64,000 bases of DNA from Portulaca oleracea (taxonomy: Eukaryota; Streptophyta; Magnoliopsida; Caryophyllales; Portulacaceae), in the NCBI GenBank assembly GCA_029582165.1, contig CM055868.1:14749501-14813500 (forward strand), in the 5' to 3' direction. Positions within the stretch are counted from its first letter, which is position 1. Each line of letters opens with the position of its first letter. A program made the position numbers and the translations under genes. Shown here piece after piece: positions 1 to 10,879 of the stretch. The notes beneath the pieces are model-generated. The model did not search any database. It had not been told where the DNA came from and worked only from the letters and a program-made list of their open reading frames with translations.

Positions 1-2
1 TG

Positions 3-404
3 TTTCTTAGAAAGACTTTGGTTTCCTGGAAATCCAAGAAACAACCTATAGTTTCCCTATATTCCACAGAAGCCGAATATAGGAGCCTTCGAAGGCTTGT
101 AGCTGAGCTGGCTTGGCTCAGTCGTCTCTTTCATGAGCTTGAAGTTGAACATCTTCATCCCATACCTGTCAAATGTGATAACCAAGCAGCCATATACATA
201 GCAAGGAACCCAGTGTTTCATGAAAGAACCAAACACATTGAAATTGACTGCCATTATGTTAGACAGAAACTTGCTGATGGTCTCATCTCCTTGGAGCACA
301 CATCCACCAAGACACAGCTGGCAGATATTCTTACCAAGCCCTTAACTGGTTTTCAGCATCACATTGTTTTGGACAAATTGGGGGTTCACCCACCTCCAAT
401 TTGA
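3..404 (+). CDS. Copia polyprotein, C-terminal RNase H (partial)
   Basis: This is the last part of a Ty1/Copia pol: the RNase H domain that degrades the RNA strand during reverse transcription. The frame is already open at the window edge, so the gene continues to the left; an apparent start at 18 is a TTG inside the gene. The stretch VSWKSKKQ, the following STEAEY (catalytic Glu region), the KCDNQAAI block and the terminal HIEIDCHYVR / QLADILTKPL motifs are the standard order of Copia RNase H. The stop at 402-404 is directly followed by a G-rich polypurine tract (405-411) and an LTR. No frameshift is visible in this part, so the element may be young. Confidence 0.92.
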   Translation, partial: FLRKTLVSWKSKKQPIVSLYSTEAEYRSLRRLVAELAWLSRLFHELEVEHLHPIPVKCDNQAAIYIARNPVFHERTKHIEIDCHYVRQKLADGLISLEHTSTKTQLADILTKPLTGFQHHIVLDKLGVHPPPI

Positions 405-411
405 GGGGGGG

Positions 412-656
412 TGTTAGAATATTTGTATTCCTTATAGTTAGTTTTGTTAGTTATAGTTAGTTTTGTTAGTTAGTTCTTTGTAGTTAGTTAGTTTTAGCTT
501 TCTTTCCTTTCTTGTTTCTTTTGTTTCTTTGTTTTTCCCTTCTGTTGGCCTATATATATGGTCGTGTCTTCTCTTTCTCTCTTCAATGAATTCAGAGTCT
601 TTATCTCTCTCCCTGTGTCGTTCCTCTCCTCTTCTATCCTCATAAACAGCTCAACA
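412..656 (+). repeat. 3' LTR of the Copia element
   Basis: The LTR starts TGTTAG immediately after the polypurine run and most plausibly ends at ...CTCAACA, giving TGTT...AACA inverted ends. A TATA-like run (tatatatatgg) lies at about 551. The left LTR is outside the window, so the right boundary cannot be proven; a later end near 681 is possible. Confidence 0.7.
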
Positions 657-727
657 AGCTGTCTTTTATTTTCAAATTCCATATAGATGTGTTTTTTATA
701 TGGAAAAGTTTAATGATTAAATACTAA

Positions 728-1373
728 AGGCCTGTTTGGAGAGGAAAAATGGAATGGAATTAGAATCCTTAGGTTTCCAATTCCTTTGTTTTATGTTTGG
801 TGAGTAGTTTTAGGAATAGAGTTACAATTCCCATGGGTTTCTTATTCCCCTCAAATGGGAGGAATTAGAACCCTCCCACGTAGCAGTGGAATTAAATCTA
901 TCCATTTCTATTATTATTTTCTAAAAAAAGAAAAGTCAATTGACTGTAATTACTTGAACTTCAACTTTTACTGCGTTCTTCTTCTCTCTCTGACCTCCAA
1001 CCACAACAGTGGTGGTTGGATTTATTGTCTCCTATTCTCTCTCTTCTTAACTCGACTTACCCCAACATTCTTCGTCAATTGGAGATCCAATTCAAGCTTC
1101 TCCCCATCTATGGCTGGAAAAGGGCAAGCCCAATGGTCTTGCTGTATGAGTTCGGGGCTGACCAGGCATTCATGGTGGCACAGGACTGGAGCGACATCGT
1201 CGCTAGGTGGTTTTGCTTCTTTTGCCCTACTGGCACAACCAATTACTCTGTGTGTGTGCTGGGTGGGGGGGGGGGGCTTGGTCAGTGGAAGAAGGGGCAT
1301 GGAGTATGGTGGAGTACTGGAGTGACTAACGGTGGTTTGGATTGATGGAAGATTAGAGGAAAATGTTATCGTT

Positions 1374-1415
<42 letters not shown>

Positions 1416-1534
1416 TTGATTCCATTCCTTTTTCTCACCAAACACTTTGTATTTTGGAATCTAATCCAATTCTCAACCCTATAGATATCTAATTTCATTC
1501 TCAACCCTTTCCTTTTTTCTCTTCAAACAGACCC
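728..1534. mobile_element. Non-autonomous TIR DNA transposon, Harbinger-like
   Basis: The left end reads AGGCCTGTTTGGAGAGG and the reverse complement of the right end reads GGGTCTGTTTGAAGAG, an imperfect terminal inverted repeat. Both sides are flanked by TAA (725-727 and 1535-1537), matching the 3-bp target preference of PIF/Harbinger elements. Inside are a G run (about 1263-1276) and an ATT microsatellite (about 1378-1414). The open frames inside resemble no known protein and one is only a translation of the microsatellite. A hAT origin is less likely because no 8-bp duplication is seen. Confidence 0.65.
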
Positions 1535-1672
1535 TAAGGGTTTCTAGTTTATGTCGTCTGCAATGATGATGAGCCTAGCGAAATTTTCAACCGAGTGACA
1601 TGAATGATGTTATTTTTGCTAATTTAATTATTACAAAATGTTCCTAAGTCTAATTTTTATGTTTTTGTAGAT

Positions 1673-2115
1673 ATGGAAGCTATATCAATTAATGAGCTAA
1701 CCACAATTGAAAAATTACATGGCACCAACTATGTCACATGGTACAGAAAGATACGGTCTTCTATGGTACAAAGTGATGCTTTTAATCAGTTTATGTGTGT
1801 CGTGAGTTCCCGTCTGAGGATAAACCATACTACAATGAAAAGAAGGTAGCATATGAGCAGTAGATTGAAAAAGACGCTTTTATGCTATTTATGATGCGCA
1901 ATTGTGAGCACCTTGGTCTTCAGAGAGAGTTTGAGGTTACACTTATTTTCAAGGATGTGTGACGCATACTAGGGTATAGATTTAGCAGGCAACTTCGATT
2001 TTTGTTTATGAAGTAGCTTGACTACTCTGTTGACTCTAGTCGAAGTGTATTTGAACACTTACTAATCATGGCTGCCATGATTGAAGACCTCAAAGCTACT
2101 GGAAGACAAATCTAA
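1673..2115 (+). pseudogene. Copia gag (UBN2-type) remnant
   Basis: The ATG at 1673 opens a frame with the pattern typical of plant Copia gag: a Leu/Gly segment followed by NYVTWYRKIRSSM and, after a frameshift near 1800, a KKVAYEQ...DAFMLFMM segment. In-frame stops appear at about 1861 and 1960. It is only the gag N-terminal half; no protease or pol follows. It lies between the TIR element and an LTR-like stretch, so the original element has been cut up. Confidence 0.6.
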
Positions 2116-2144
2116 CGAGCACCAAGTATCAAATGTGTTGAGAG

Positions 2145-2937
2145 TGTTGGGAATGTCCCGACAATGTTCAACATACTTAGAGTTTAAGCCGAAATGATTT
2201 AGTAATTATATGTCTTGCTAGAGACCTCTATATTCGGTAATTGAATATGTTTAATTACAACTATAGTATTTGGTCCTACATGGTCATACAAGTCAGTGCC
2301 CTAGACATGTACACTAAAATAATATTGTAATATATTTAAGAGTGTTGGGAATTGATTTCTTAGAGAAATCAACTCAACACGGACCGTATTTGGGCCACCA
2401 TGGACCATAGTGGGCTTGACAAGGACCTTGTTGATTCCAATCGACTTAAAATGCATATTGGGGGTCAACACGGATTGTGTTGTTGGACTTATATATTGCG
2501 ACACGGACCGTACTTGTTGGGCCTCAGATTGCGTTTTATGCGTAAGTCAGTTGATTAGGGATTTTAATCACCCTTTCCCCAAGCCACCCAATACTATGAA
2601 AGGGAGTCTCCTTGAGAGATTTATTATGAACTATTTTGAGATTTCTATAGAGATGCCAAACTGATTTCCTGAGTTCCTCTCTCTGCTAGTTTACAGTTAT
2701 TGTTTACTGAAACAACTCACAATATACCGTAAAGTAAACACATTCATCTTAGATTGAGATTAGTCTCAATCGGGTCGATCTAGCAATCGATTTCCCGGAG
2801 TGTTGCGTGGACCTACAGTAGAGGATTTCTCCATTGGAATCTCAAAGGTCAATCTCTTCATCATTCGGATTAGCGATCAAGTATAATACTAAGCCTCTAT
2901 AGTTGTACTCTTTCCTAGGTGATTAATTGTTTTGTAA
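2145..2937 (+). repeat. LTR-like segment followed by a primer-binding-like site
   Basis: The segment starts TGTTGGGAATGTCCCGACA, a typical LTR start with a small inverted repeat, and is followed at 2938-2950 by ttgttatcagagc, close to the initiator-methionine tRNA primer site (TGGTATCAGAGC). A second LTR was not found in the window, so it is either a solo LTR or the left end of a truncated element. No protein is encoded. Confidence 0.4.
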
Positions 2938-2950
2938 TTGTTATCAGAGC

Positions 2951-4580
2951 CACCAAATGCATGATGATGTTTTATGCTTTAATTCATATAATTCTGTCAA
3001 TTGTTAAATTATATTATGAATTTGCTAGATTAGATCTTATGCCTAAATCTTGAAACTTTACGAAAGTTTTAGTCTTTATTATTCATGATAATAGATCTGG
3101 AATTTCATTGTAAAGTTTCATGTTTTATTATTATTTATTTTTGTATTGCCTTCAATTAATCAATTTATGCTCAATTAATTGTTGAAATTAGCATGAACTT
3201 GATATATTTTGGATCGTCTTAGAAACGATTATGTTCAATCTTGTTAAACAGTAGGTAATACCCGGAATAATTTAAATTAACAAAATATAGTTCTGTAGAA
3301 TTATTTTCTGATTTAGACTATTTACGGTAAATATAATGAATATCATATGAATTTGAAAATTTTCGAGAAAATTATTGGAGGCGTCTGGAAGTATTTTGGA
3401 CATTCCCTAATTTTTGTAGAATTTTCCTAATTAAAATAGATTTGTTAATTGAGTTTTCCAGATCTAAAGAGAAATAAATTCGTTTACTTCTCTGATTTTT
3501 ATAAATTTATAGAAATTTGTTCAAATTCTGAAAAACTTATAGCAGGTCACTGGGTGAACATAATTTTAGGGAAAACTGTTTCTTGAATTTTTGAAATCAT
3601 TAAATTATTTTTCCTTGAATTTTCAGATCTGCAGCGGAATATAGTTGTTTACTCTAAATTTTTTCCAAATTTTTGAAATTTGATAAAATTATGAAAAATT
3701 CACAGTAGCTTACTAGATGATCCTACTATTTGGAAAAATTTTAAAATTTAATTTTCGAGCATATTGGGTTGTTCGTCTTTAATTTTTAATAAAACGGTAA
3801 ATTAAATTAGTTTAATTCCCTAAGTTTTACAAGTTTCTGTAAATTTGATAAAATTTTGGAAATTTCATAGTAGGTTATTAGATAGCTCTATGATATGAGA
3901 AATTTTATGTTGGTGAGTTTTGGAGTCGGTTGATATTTTATTTACGTTTTCATGCACAAATATCCAACATAGGGAAGCAAAAGCATATTTATTTAAGGAT
4001 TAAACAACATGACTCAGCTCCCAATCACACCAAGTAGCACCGCACGGGAAATTCGTCGTGATTTTTCTGAGTTCTACATGCTAACGTAACCGAATCGGGG
4101 TTGTTGGTTGGTAACGGTCACTTAGTAGATAATTAGGTAATTGTATTTATCTCTAAGATTGAGTTTTTAGATAACATGGAGTTATAATGAGCTTAGGAAA
4201 AAAAAAAAAAGAATTTAGCTAAGTCAAACTCCTATTGAGTGTAGGAGTCTATCTCTTAGTCAAGACTATATGTGTGTGTGTGATATGTATCAGATAGAAA
4301 ATAAGGAATCTAATATGTTTTCTCTTGGGAAACCACCATCAGATTGAAGGCTTGGGGTGTGAACATATTGGTGATTCCATACTTGGTAGTCACCATTTCG
4401 AAGCGTTAACTTAAAGGACTCGCGAAAGGTGATGACAATATTCATAAGACAAGACTCAAAAATTCAACCCAAATCACTTGGACGCTAGGATATTTCAATT
4501 CCAATTTACAATAGATTTGAAATGCACATTCCTATATATGTAAGATATTGAGATTGTATGATTGAGACGACATGTCAATT
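2951..4580. other. AT-rich non-coding stretch, possible retroelement leader
   Basis: No gene is visible. The DNA is AT-rich with repeated phrases such as gaaaattttcgag, 'cagtaggttactagatga' and 'aaatttgataaaattttg', suggesting old internal duplication of an untranslated retroelement leader. A poly(A) run is at about 4200-4212 and a short TG repeat at about 4271-4281. Confidence 0.35.
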
Positions 4581-4599
4581 TTATTAATATAGAAGCAAC

Positions 4600-4860
4600 C
4601 AAGGTTTGAATGAAGCAGTAAGGAGTGAACACGTGGAAGAGGTGAAAATTAGGTGAATTAAAGCCCAACTTAAATGCAAAATGGGAAAGATGGAGAAGTT
4701 TCCAAGTGGATTATGCATAAGCCAAAGTCGGTAATTGGTCCCTAAGTAATGGAATGGAAACATCTCTTCTGATTCGCAGTTAGTGCTGCAAATTTGGGGC
4801 GGTTTACTTGATTGGGACCTGTCCCCCACTATCATACCACTCACCTATTGCCTATTGCCT
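4600..4860. repeat. Diverged copy (Y0) of the segment that precedes the small host genes
   Basis: It shares short blocks with segments at 12.7-13.06 kb and 25.9-26.28 kb: aacacgtg, gtgaaaatt, attggtccct and ggaaacaac-like words, and gattgggac near its end. The copy is much more diverged than the other two. It contains a G-box core (CACGTG) at about 4630. No convincing protein is encoded. Confidence 0.35.
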
Positions 4861-5281
4861 ATTGCATTACACTCATCTTCATGTGGTGATGTCAAAGAGA
4901 TAGGGAGGTTTGGTTATACTTGACTCCACTCAACTCAATCACATATTCTCTAATCAAAAATAGACTTTACACTAACTTAAATATCTAAAACTTTCAATAT
5001 TAAATATAAATTTGATAAGTTTTTTCAATTTTTAAATTAAGTTGCGTAAAATTTTGAATTATAAAATAAAAAGCCTTGCAAGTGTACAAAGGCTTTAACA
5101 ATTGGTTATTATATTATGAAACTATTCACTATTTACGCTTTCAGAATTACACAATGTAGAGCATATATAAGTTCCCCTTAAAAAATGCAGTATTGCACCT
5201 TATAATTTCAATTATAATAATATTCAAATTTAAGTTGATGTGTTGCTTTTTTGTTAGGTTAGTTTCAAGTTAGGCTAATAA
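4861..5281. other. Intergenic, nothing recognised
   Basis: AT-rich DNA with no supported gene, repeat boundary or RNA. Confidence 0.4.
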
Positions 5282-6023
5282 CAGTTGTGGATATGTATCT
5301 TGGGCAAGGGTGTCCACGGACACCCTAAGCCAAAGAAAAATTTGTGATTCTCTAATATTATTTGGAAAAAAAAATTTAATTAGAACTAGTGGACGCCGTA
5401 AAAAATTCCAAAAAATATAAAATGGGTGTTCAATTTAACAGCAACCCAAAAACCCTAAAATATTATTCCCTCTGTTCCAAATAAATTTTCCACGTTGACT
5501 AATTAAGTCAAAAATTTTAAAATTTGATCGTTAATTTATCAAACTATATGTTGAGTTATTACAAGACTACCACTATTAGATTTGTGATGAAATGTATTTT
5601 TACCTCAATACAATATTATTAGTCTTGCTAAGATAAAACCTGAAAAATTAACAGTCAAAGTGTTGTTTCGAAGACCGTGAAAAAAATAAACTTGACAAAT
5701 TAATTGGGACGGTGAGAGTGAGTACCAAATTATATTTTAATAAACAAAAAGTGTAAGTCAATGAATTGGGTGATTGGGTATCAATATAAGTTTAAAATAT
5801 AAATATCTAGTTAACCTGAAATTTCAATTTATTTAGTAGGCATGTTTAACTTATATGATGATGTGAAATTTTGTTAATCTTGTGAGTTGTAAATATGTCA
5901 TTTAATATTTATTTTTATTTTTATTGTTATTTATTTATATTTTATTATTTTTTTTTCCAAAAGCCCTTATGTAATAACAAATATATTGGACATCCCTAAG
6001 TTAATGATCTGGATCCGCCACTG
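5282..6023. mobile_element. Non-autonomous hAT-like element
   Basis: The right end, read inward on the minus strand, is CAGTGGCGGATCCAG, the well-known terminal motif of a plant hAT family; the left end is a decayed match (CAGTTGTGGAT). Both ends are followed inward by a GGGNTGTCCA block. Flanks GCTAATAA (5274-5281) and ATTAATAA (6024-6031) agree at 6 of 8 positions, suiting an old 8-bp duplication. It carries a Stowaway insertion and no coding sequence. Confidence 0.6.
5466..5722. mobile_element. Stowaway MITE (Tc1/mariner) inside the hAT-like element
   Basis: Terminal inverted repeats begin TTCCCTCTGTTCC and end GGGACGGTGAGAGTGAG, flanked by TA on both sides (5464-5465, 5723-5724). It is 257 bp with no coding capacity. 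Confidence 0.7.
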
Positions 6024-6034
6024 ATTAATAAGTT

Positions 6035-6257
6035 TTTGAGTATCATCTATTAAGTAAACTCCACCTCGGAGGCTACCAAATTGGCGACCTCCCAAGGATA
6101 ACAATCCATCCAAATTTTTGAAAGTTTTTGAGTCACCGCAAGACGAGCCAACTCATGAGCTACCTTATTACACTGGCGATTACTAAAACTGAAACGAATA
6201 TTCGCGAAAAATAGAACTAACTCAAGGCAATCTTGTAGGGTGTTCCAAGTTGCTGGA
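6035..6257 (-). pseudogene. 5'-truncated LINE insertion, RNase H fragment
   Basis: A 223-bp insert flanked by an exact 18-bp direct repeat GCCACTGATTAATAAGTT (6017-6034 and 6258-6275), the signature of target-primed reverse transcription. On the minus strand it encodes about 65 residues ending the RVT_3-type RNase H domain of plant LINEs, with the NKVAHELARLA motif, then a stop at 6050-6052 and a short A tail at the 6035 side. Only the 3' end of the LINE was copied. The target duplication includes the end of the hAT-like element, so the LINE arrived later. Confidence 0.8.
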
Positions 6258-6431
6258 GCCACTGATTAATAAGTTAGGATAAAATAGGATAGATTTGAGT
6301 TAAGTTAGTTGTTAAGTGGAAATATTTTATTAATTGTTATTACAGATAAAAAAGCATGGAGGGACAAATAAAATGAGACTGAGTTGTGAGTAACTAATTG
6401 ACACTTATGTAATAGCAATGGGAAACACTTA

Positions 6432-6637
6432 GGCATCGTTCTTTTATGCGTTAACGCACTGAAACGCAACGCAAAATATACAAAGCCTAACGCACCTTAA
6501 CGCAACTCAAACGCACCTTAACGCAATTTTCATTTTCTTTTATTATTTGCCAAACGCAACCAAACGCAACTCAAACGCAACTTTTGTGAAACGCAAACGC
6601 AACGCAACGCATTTCAAACGCATAAAAGAACGGTGCC
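6432..6637. mobile_element. Harbinger-like MITE with internal AACGCAA repeats
   Basis: The ends read GGCATCGTTCTTTTATGCG on the left and, in reverse complement, GGCACCGTTCTTTTATGCG on the right, with TTA on both flanks (6429-6431 and 6638-6640). The interior is largely built of AACGCAAC-type words, i.e. copies of the inner TIR. A related element is at 27051-27296 and a larger decayed one at 25.4-25.85 kb. Confidence 0.8.
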
Positions 6638-6654
6638 TTAGGGAAAAATAATTA

Positions 6655-6912
6655 CTCCCTCCGTTCCATATTAATTGTCATAATTTTGACTTTCACGGTC
6701 TCCAATGTCACTATTTGATTGATAATTTCTTACATAATATGCTATTAACAATTGCAATATTTATACTTTTATGATAGTATTTTTCATTATGAATCTAATG
6801 GTAGTAATTTTATATAGTAACTCATTGTGTATATTGATAAATTTATGGTTAAAATTTTTAAAAGTTGACTGCACGATTTCCAAAGACGACAGTTAATATG
6901 GAACGGAGGGAG
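6655..6912. mobile_element. Stowaway MITE
   Basis: Near-perfect inverted ends CTCCCTCCGTTCC...GGAACGGAGGGAG, flanked by TA (6653-6654, 6913-6914). Length 258 bp, non-coding. Confidence 0.9.
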
Positions 6913-7216
6913 TAATTGTTAAAGATAAAATAATTAAATTAGTTATTGGGAAATGAAAAGTATCAATTATTTTTGAACAAAATAAGTTAGTTAAAGTGTC
7001 AATTAATATGGAACTGAGGGAGTACTATCTGTAGCCCCTAAAAAAATAGTACTACCTCAGTCTCAATTTATTTGTCCTCTTAATTAATTTTAAAAGTCCT
7101 ATGTACTTTGGAATTGAGGAAAAATTGTGTGAGTTGCCAATATTGTTCCTATATTATTCACGTGAAGAAGTGACAAATATTAATTAAATAAAATAATTAG
7201 TATTTATTAGGAGTAT
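6913..7216. repeat. Stowaway fragments
   Basis: A right half of a Stowaway ends at about 7019-7020 (tatggaactgagggagta), and another left end (ctacctcagtctc) starts near 7053 with a decayed right end near 7210 (ggagtata). No genes. Confidence 0.5.
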
Positions 7217-7218
7217 AT

Positions 7219-8420
7219 CACTAGTAAAAATATGTACATTATCAACTACTTTTTCCAACTGATTTAAAACGGTTCGAAAAAGTAATCATTTCATCTTTTT
7301 CTAAATTTCTAATTATTTTTCTAGTTTTAGGTGGAAAATGGTTCGAAATGTTAACCAATTTCAATAAAATGGTGGGAAAATTTTTCTACCAACCTTTTTT
7401 CTACTGTTTGAAAATGGTTGAAAAAATGGTCGGTATGCATAATGCGTACGTTGCACACCATGAAAAGGCTCAAATTATTTTTTTATGATTTTGAAGAACT
7501 ATTTAAATATTTAACAAAACAACATCACCAAACTCACATGTGATTATGTTAACCCAAGGTCTAATTTCTAAGGGGATTCATATGTAGACAACATTTTCCA
7601 TGCATATATATTTACAAATTATAAGCACGTAATATTTATTATCTATACTGAGAACATAAGTGATACCTTAATCATATAAATCATATTAGGGAATGTGCAG
7701 TTTATGCGTAATTTTATGAAAAAAGTTCAAAATATATAGTTTTAAACAATTTATAACTGATAACAACTTCAAACTAATAAGACATACTTTTTAACAATTT
7801 AAATGCGAATAAAAATAGTTTTTTTAAGTAATTTAAGTGTGATTTAAAATAGTTAACAAGTAACATTTATCATTTTAGATTATATATACATAGTAGATTT
7901 TTTAGCAAATATTATAAAAATTTAGTAGGCAATTACCTCTTAGACCAAGTTGAAAGGGTGTCTTCACCATGTCTTTGGTAAACAAACAATCCACCGGCGC
8001 ACACCTGGCTCCGGCTATACCGCGTGACTCATATTTAATTTGGTCGTTAGTTATGAAATTGTAGAAGTCATAAACATTTTGAGACAAAGAAATCAATTAT
8101 GAGGATATAAATAAATATTTTGGGACAGAGGTGTTACTCCATAATACGTTGCATGTCATGTAAATCTGAGATTTTAAGATTTCTAAAGGACCATGTGCCC
8201 CCCCCCCATCTATGATTTTATAAGTATATATATATGTACAATTTTATAAATACACATGTAGAAATTTATAAAGGATACTCATGCAATTAACAATGGTAGC
8301 ATGCTTATAAAAAGAAAATTGTAAACCCATAAACTTATAAATATATAGTTACGTATAAATTACAAACTAAAATTTCAAATATGTATATAATCAAATAATA
8401 AAAATTGTATGATCATAAAT
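7219..8420. other. CACTA-like terminus and AT-rich DNA
   Basis: CACTAGTAAAAATATG at 7219 looks like the end of a CACTA (En/Spm) element, followed by repeated aaaatggt / gaaaatggt words that could be subterminal repeats. The opposite end was not found. The rest is AT-rich with a C run at about 8196-8205. The only exon-like stretch is listed separately. Confidence 0.35.
7937..8096 (-). other. Possible isolated coding exon of unknown gene
   Basis: A minus-strand open frame of about 53 residues with balanced composition (DFYNFITNDQIKY..., then ARCAPVDCLFTKDM) ends in a good splice donor AAGAG|GTAATT at 7937/7936. Its sequence is unlike the AT-rich surroundings. I do not recognise the family. It could be a captured gene fragment inside the CACTA-like element or chance. 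Confidence 0.25.
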
Positions 8421-8432
8421 TTATTCATGTTT

Positions 8433-9507
8433 AATAAAAAGGACAAATGGGTGGGCAGGTAGATTTGGACGCTGGATGTGCAACCTAAGCTAAAAACCTT
8501 CCTATGGCAAACTTTTCATGATGGTCTTCCTCTTAGGGGTAACTTAGTCCGACGAGGTGTCAATATAGATCCTACTTGTGTCATATGTATGGAACACATT
8601 GAAATTGGTCAACATTTAATCCATCAATGTCACTTTACTAGAAAAGTGTGGAAAATAGTAAGGGAACACAATTGGTTAAACTCCACAATCGATTGGGCAC
8701 TTGATTCTAGCGGCAAGGATATTCTTTTAAATCTTCACGCTACACTTTCCCTTAGTGAGCTCAAAAGAGCCACCTACCTCATCTGGAGCATTTGGAAGGA
8801 GAGGAATGACTACACCTACAACGATTCCGTCTTCAACAGTATTAGAGTTATTATCCGGACAAAGAAGAATTACGCTGAATGGCAAGCTAGAAGCTCCTTC
8901 AACGCTTCTCCCTATTCTCTTAAAAGGCGGCGGGCCACTTCTTCTAGTACCCAAAACACGTTGCATATTGCATGGGATCGTCCTAATCCCGAGTGGGTTA
9001 AACTCAACTGTGATGGCTCAGTTAGTCGACATGGAGCAGCAATTGGGTTCATCATTCGTGACTATCTAGGTAGACTTCTCCGTGTTGGGTCCTTCAAACT
9101 CCACTCGGAACCTATTTTACTTGCTGAAACTCTGACTTTCAAAGTAGAGGTCGAGCAGGTCCAAATTAAAAGTGACAACTTGGTTCTTGTTCAAGCAATT
9201 AAAAGCGTGTTCAAAGTGTCGTGGCAGATTGATATGACTATTAGAGATATTAAGATGTATCTACAAATGTTCGATGATGTTTCGGTTAAACATATTTTTT
9301 GGGAAGCCAATATGACGGCAGACTGGTTAGCAAACAAGTTAAGGGTCACTTCACTCAAAACCTAAATGTTTGGAGTTTAACCCGTCATCTGAGTTTTCTT
9401 TTATTTTGTTTCATGATAACTTAAAAAGACGCCTTGAGAGAAGGGCCTTCTAAATTCCTTTGTATTTCTTTTTTTTTTTACTCGAATTAAAAAAAAAAAA
9501 ATAAAAA
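8433..9507 (+). pseudogene. 5'-truncated LINE: zf-RVT and RNase H domains
   Basis: A 1,075-bp insert flanked by TTATTCATGTTT (8421-8432 and 9508-9519), ending in a poly(A) tail (about 9488-9507). The open frame from 8478 (a GTG; the frame extends slightly upstream) to 9365 starts with the zf-RVT region (PKLKTFLWQ, then C-x2-C and H-x4-H/C-type zinc ligands in CVICMEHIEIGQHLIHQC) and continues into an RVT_3 RNase H domain (WVKLNCDGSV, IKSDNLVLV, HIFWEANMTADWLA). These are the C-terminal domains of plant L1-type LINE ORF2. The endonuclease and RT are absent because reverse transcription stopped early. The frame has no internal stop, so insertion was fairly recent. Confidence 0.88.
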
Positions 9508-9643
9508 TTATTCATGTTTGCTTATTATATGCACATGCTCATAGAATTAAACTATAGGAGCTAGCATAATCCAATTTTCACCTAAAGTTGCGAAAAAGGT
9601 GAGCTTAGTACTCTGTTGGCTAAATAGTCCCATCACATGTCCC

Positions 9644-9654
9644 TATATATATGG
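9644..9654 (+). promoter_or_regulatory. Probable TATA box of the small host gene A
   Basis: A tatatatatgg run lies about 150 bp before the ATG at 9802, in a stretch (9520-9801) that is otherwise a plausible promoter and 5' leader with no repeats. Confidence 0.45.
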
Positions 9655-9801
9655 ATATCAGTCAACTCTTTGGTTTCAATCTGCAAGTCTTACTTAAATT
9701 AAGTTAACCCTTTTTCTCACTCATTGCTTCTGATCTCCTCTGGTAGCAAAGTCTTCAAATAAAATTGGGTTGCTAATATAGAGTGTATTGTCATCATATC
9801 A

Positions 9802-10041
9802 ATGGGAAGCAGTTCAAGGATAGCAAGCATAGCAATGGAGGTAGCACCACGGCAGTTGGTGGATGCCATGAGACGCAGAACAAGGAGCCCATGCTTGTTG
9901 GATACAATTCTAGAAGATGAGAAAGAGGACACCTCAGACGTATTTCTACCTACCAAATCAAACCACTATGCTAGCTCCTCTGCACAAACAGCTTCTTCTT
10001 CTTCTTCTTCTTCTTCTTCTTCATCTTCTTCTTCATGTTAG
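9802..10041 (+). CDS. Small conserved plant protein A (79 aa), function unknown
   Basis: The ATG at 9802 opens an intact 79-residue frame ending at 10041. Its N-terminal half matches the paralogue at 28291-28551: S-S-x-I/V-A-x-I-A-x-EVAP-x-QLV, an Arg-rich MR-x-R patch, and an acidic LD-x-I-x-ED block. I recall similar short proteins of unknown function across seed plants, but cannot name the gene. The C-terminus is a Ser run encoded by a TCT/TCA microsatellite (about 9983-10035) that probably varies in length. No signal peptide or membrane segment is visible. It is a likely host gene, not a transposon gene, because it has a clean promoter, a leader, a duplicate and conserved N-terminus. Confidence 0.72.
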   Translation: MGSSSRIASIAMEVAPRQLVDAMRRRTRSPCLLDTILEDEKEDTSDVFLPTKSNHYASSSAQTASSSSSSSSSSSSSSC

Positions 10042-10419
10042 TGTCAGGACTAAAGACATCCCTTGTGATTAGTCATGCATTTAGTCTTCGTCGACTCTCA
10101 GTGCTTGTCTCTCGTCGATCAGCAGCAAGTATTTGAGTTTTTGAATTGAGATAATTGGGTTGAAGATAGCTTGTATCTAGCTAGAATTTATCGTATATAT
10201 AGTTGAGCTTCTGTTAATTAATCAGACATGTCTTGTGTGTCAAACTGTGAATGCATATAGATTGTGATTAGCCTATGGCTGCTTTGTAGTTTGCAGATAT
10301 AACACGTTACTCTCATACCCTCAATAAACTTGCTCCATTTGCATTTAGCCATCTCCTTGTTTTTAATTGTACGTGTACACCAACCTCCAACATAACAACA
10401 TGGTCGCCAAGTACAAATA
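10042..10419. other. 3' flank of gene A
   Basis: Probable 3' untranslated region; aataaa at about 10323 could be the polyadenylation signal. Nothing else recognised. Confidence 0.35.
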
Positions 10420-10576
10420 CTTCCTCTTTTTCATATTAATTGTTCATTTTTTTTACTAAAACTTTCTCATAATATGTTGTTGTTATCGATATAATGATAA
10501 TATTTTCATATAATTAAACATTATATATGTTAAAAAATTAGTGACCCACTAGATAATTAATATGGAACGGATGGAG
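10420..10576. mobile_element. Stowaway MITE, decayed
   Basis: Starts CTTCCTCTTTTTCATATTAATTG and ends AATATGGAACGGATGGAG, flanked by TA (10418-10419, 10577-10578). Confidence 0.7.
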
Positions 10577-10879
10577 TACATCTTTTACATGCTTAACCTA
10601 GCACAATGAATATATGTCTTTATTGATGTATAGAGGCCGATACTTGTTTTTTCTTTAATTATAATTTGCGGCACGAAGCCCTTTAATTCAAAAGAGGCCG
10701 GTACTTGTTTAACTTCCATTCCCCGAGTCATAACATCAGAGGAATTGAAATAGGCATGTGCTTAACTCCTTATATGACACCCTTCTTGCCTTCTTAGATT
10801 GCCCTTAGGTATTTTGCTATAGACATAGTGTAAGTCTAGGTTACTGATACTAACCGTAAATATTTACGAAAATGATAAA

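Noticed and set aside
855..1345. Two overlapping plus-strand frames of 109-156 aa
   Set aside because: They lie inside the TIR element, have no known domain and cross a G homopolymer.
1022..1504. Minus-strand frame of 160 aa
   Set aside because: It includes a long Ile run that is only the ATT microsatellite of a non-coding transposon.
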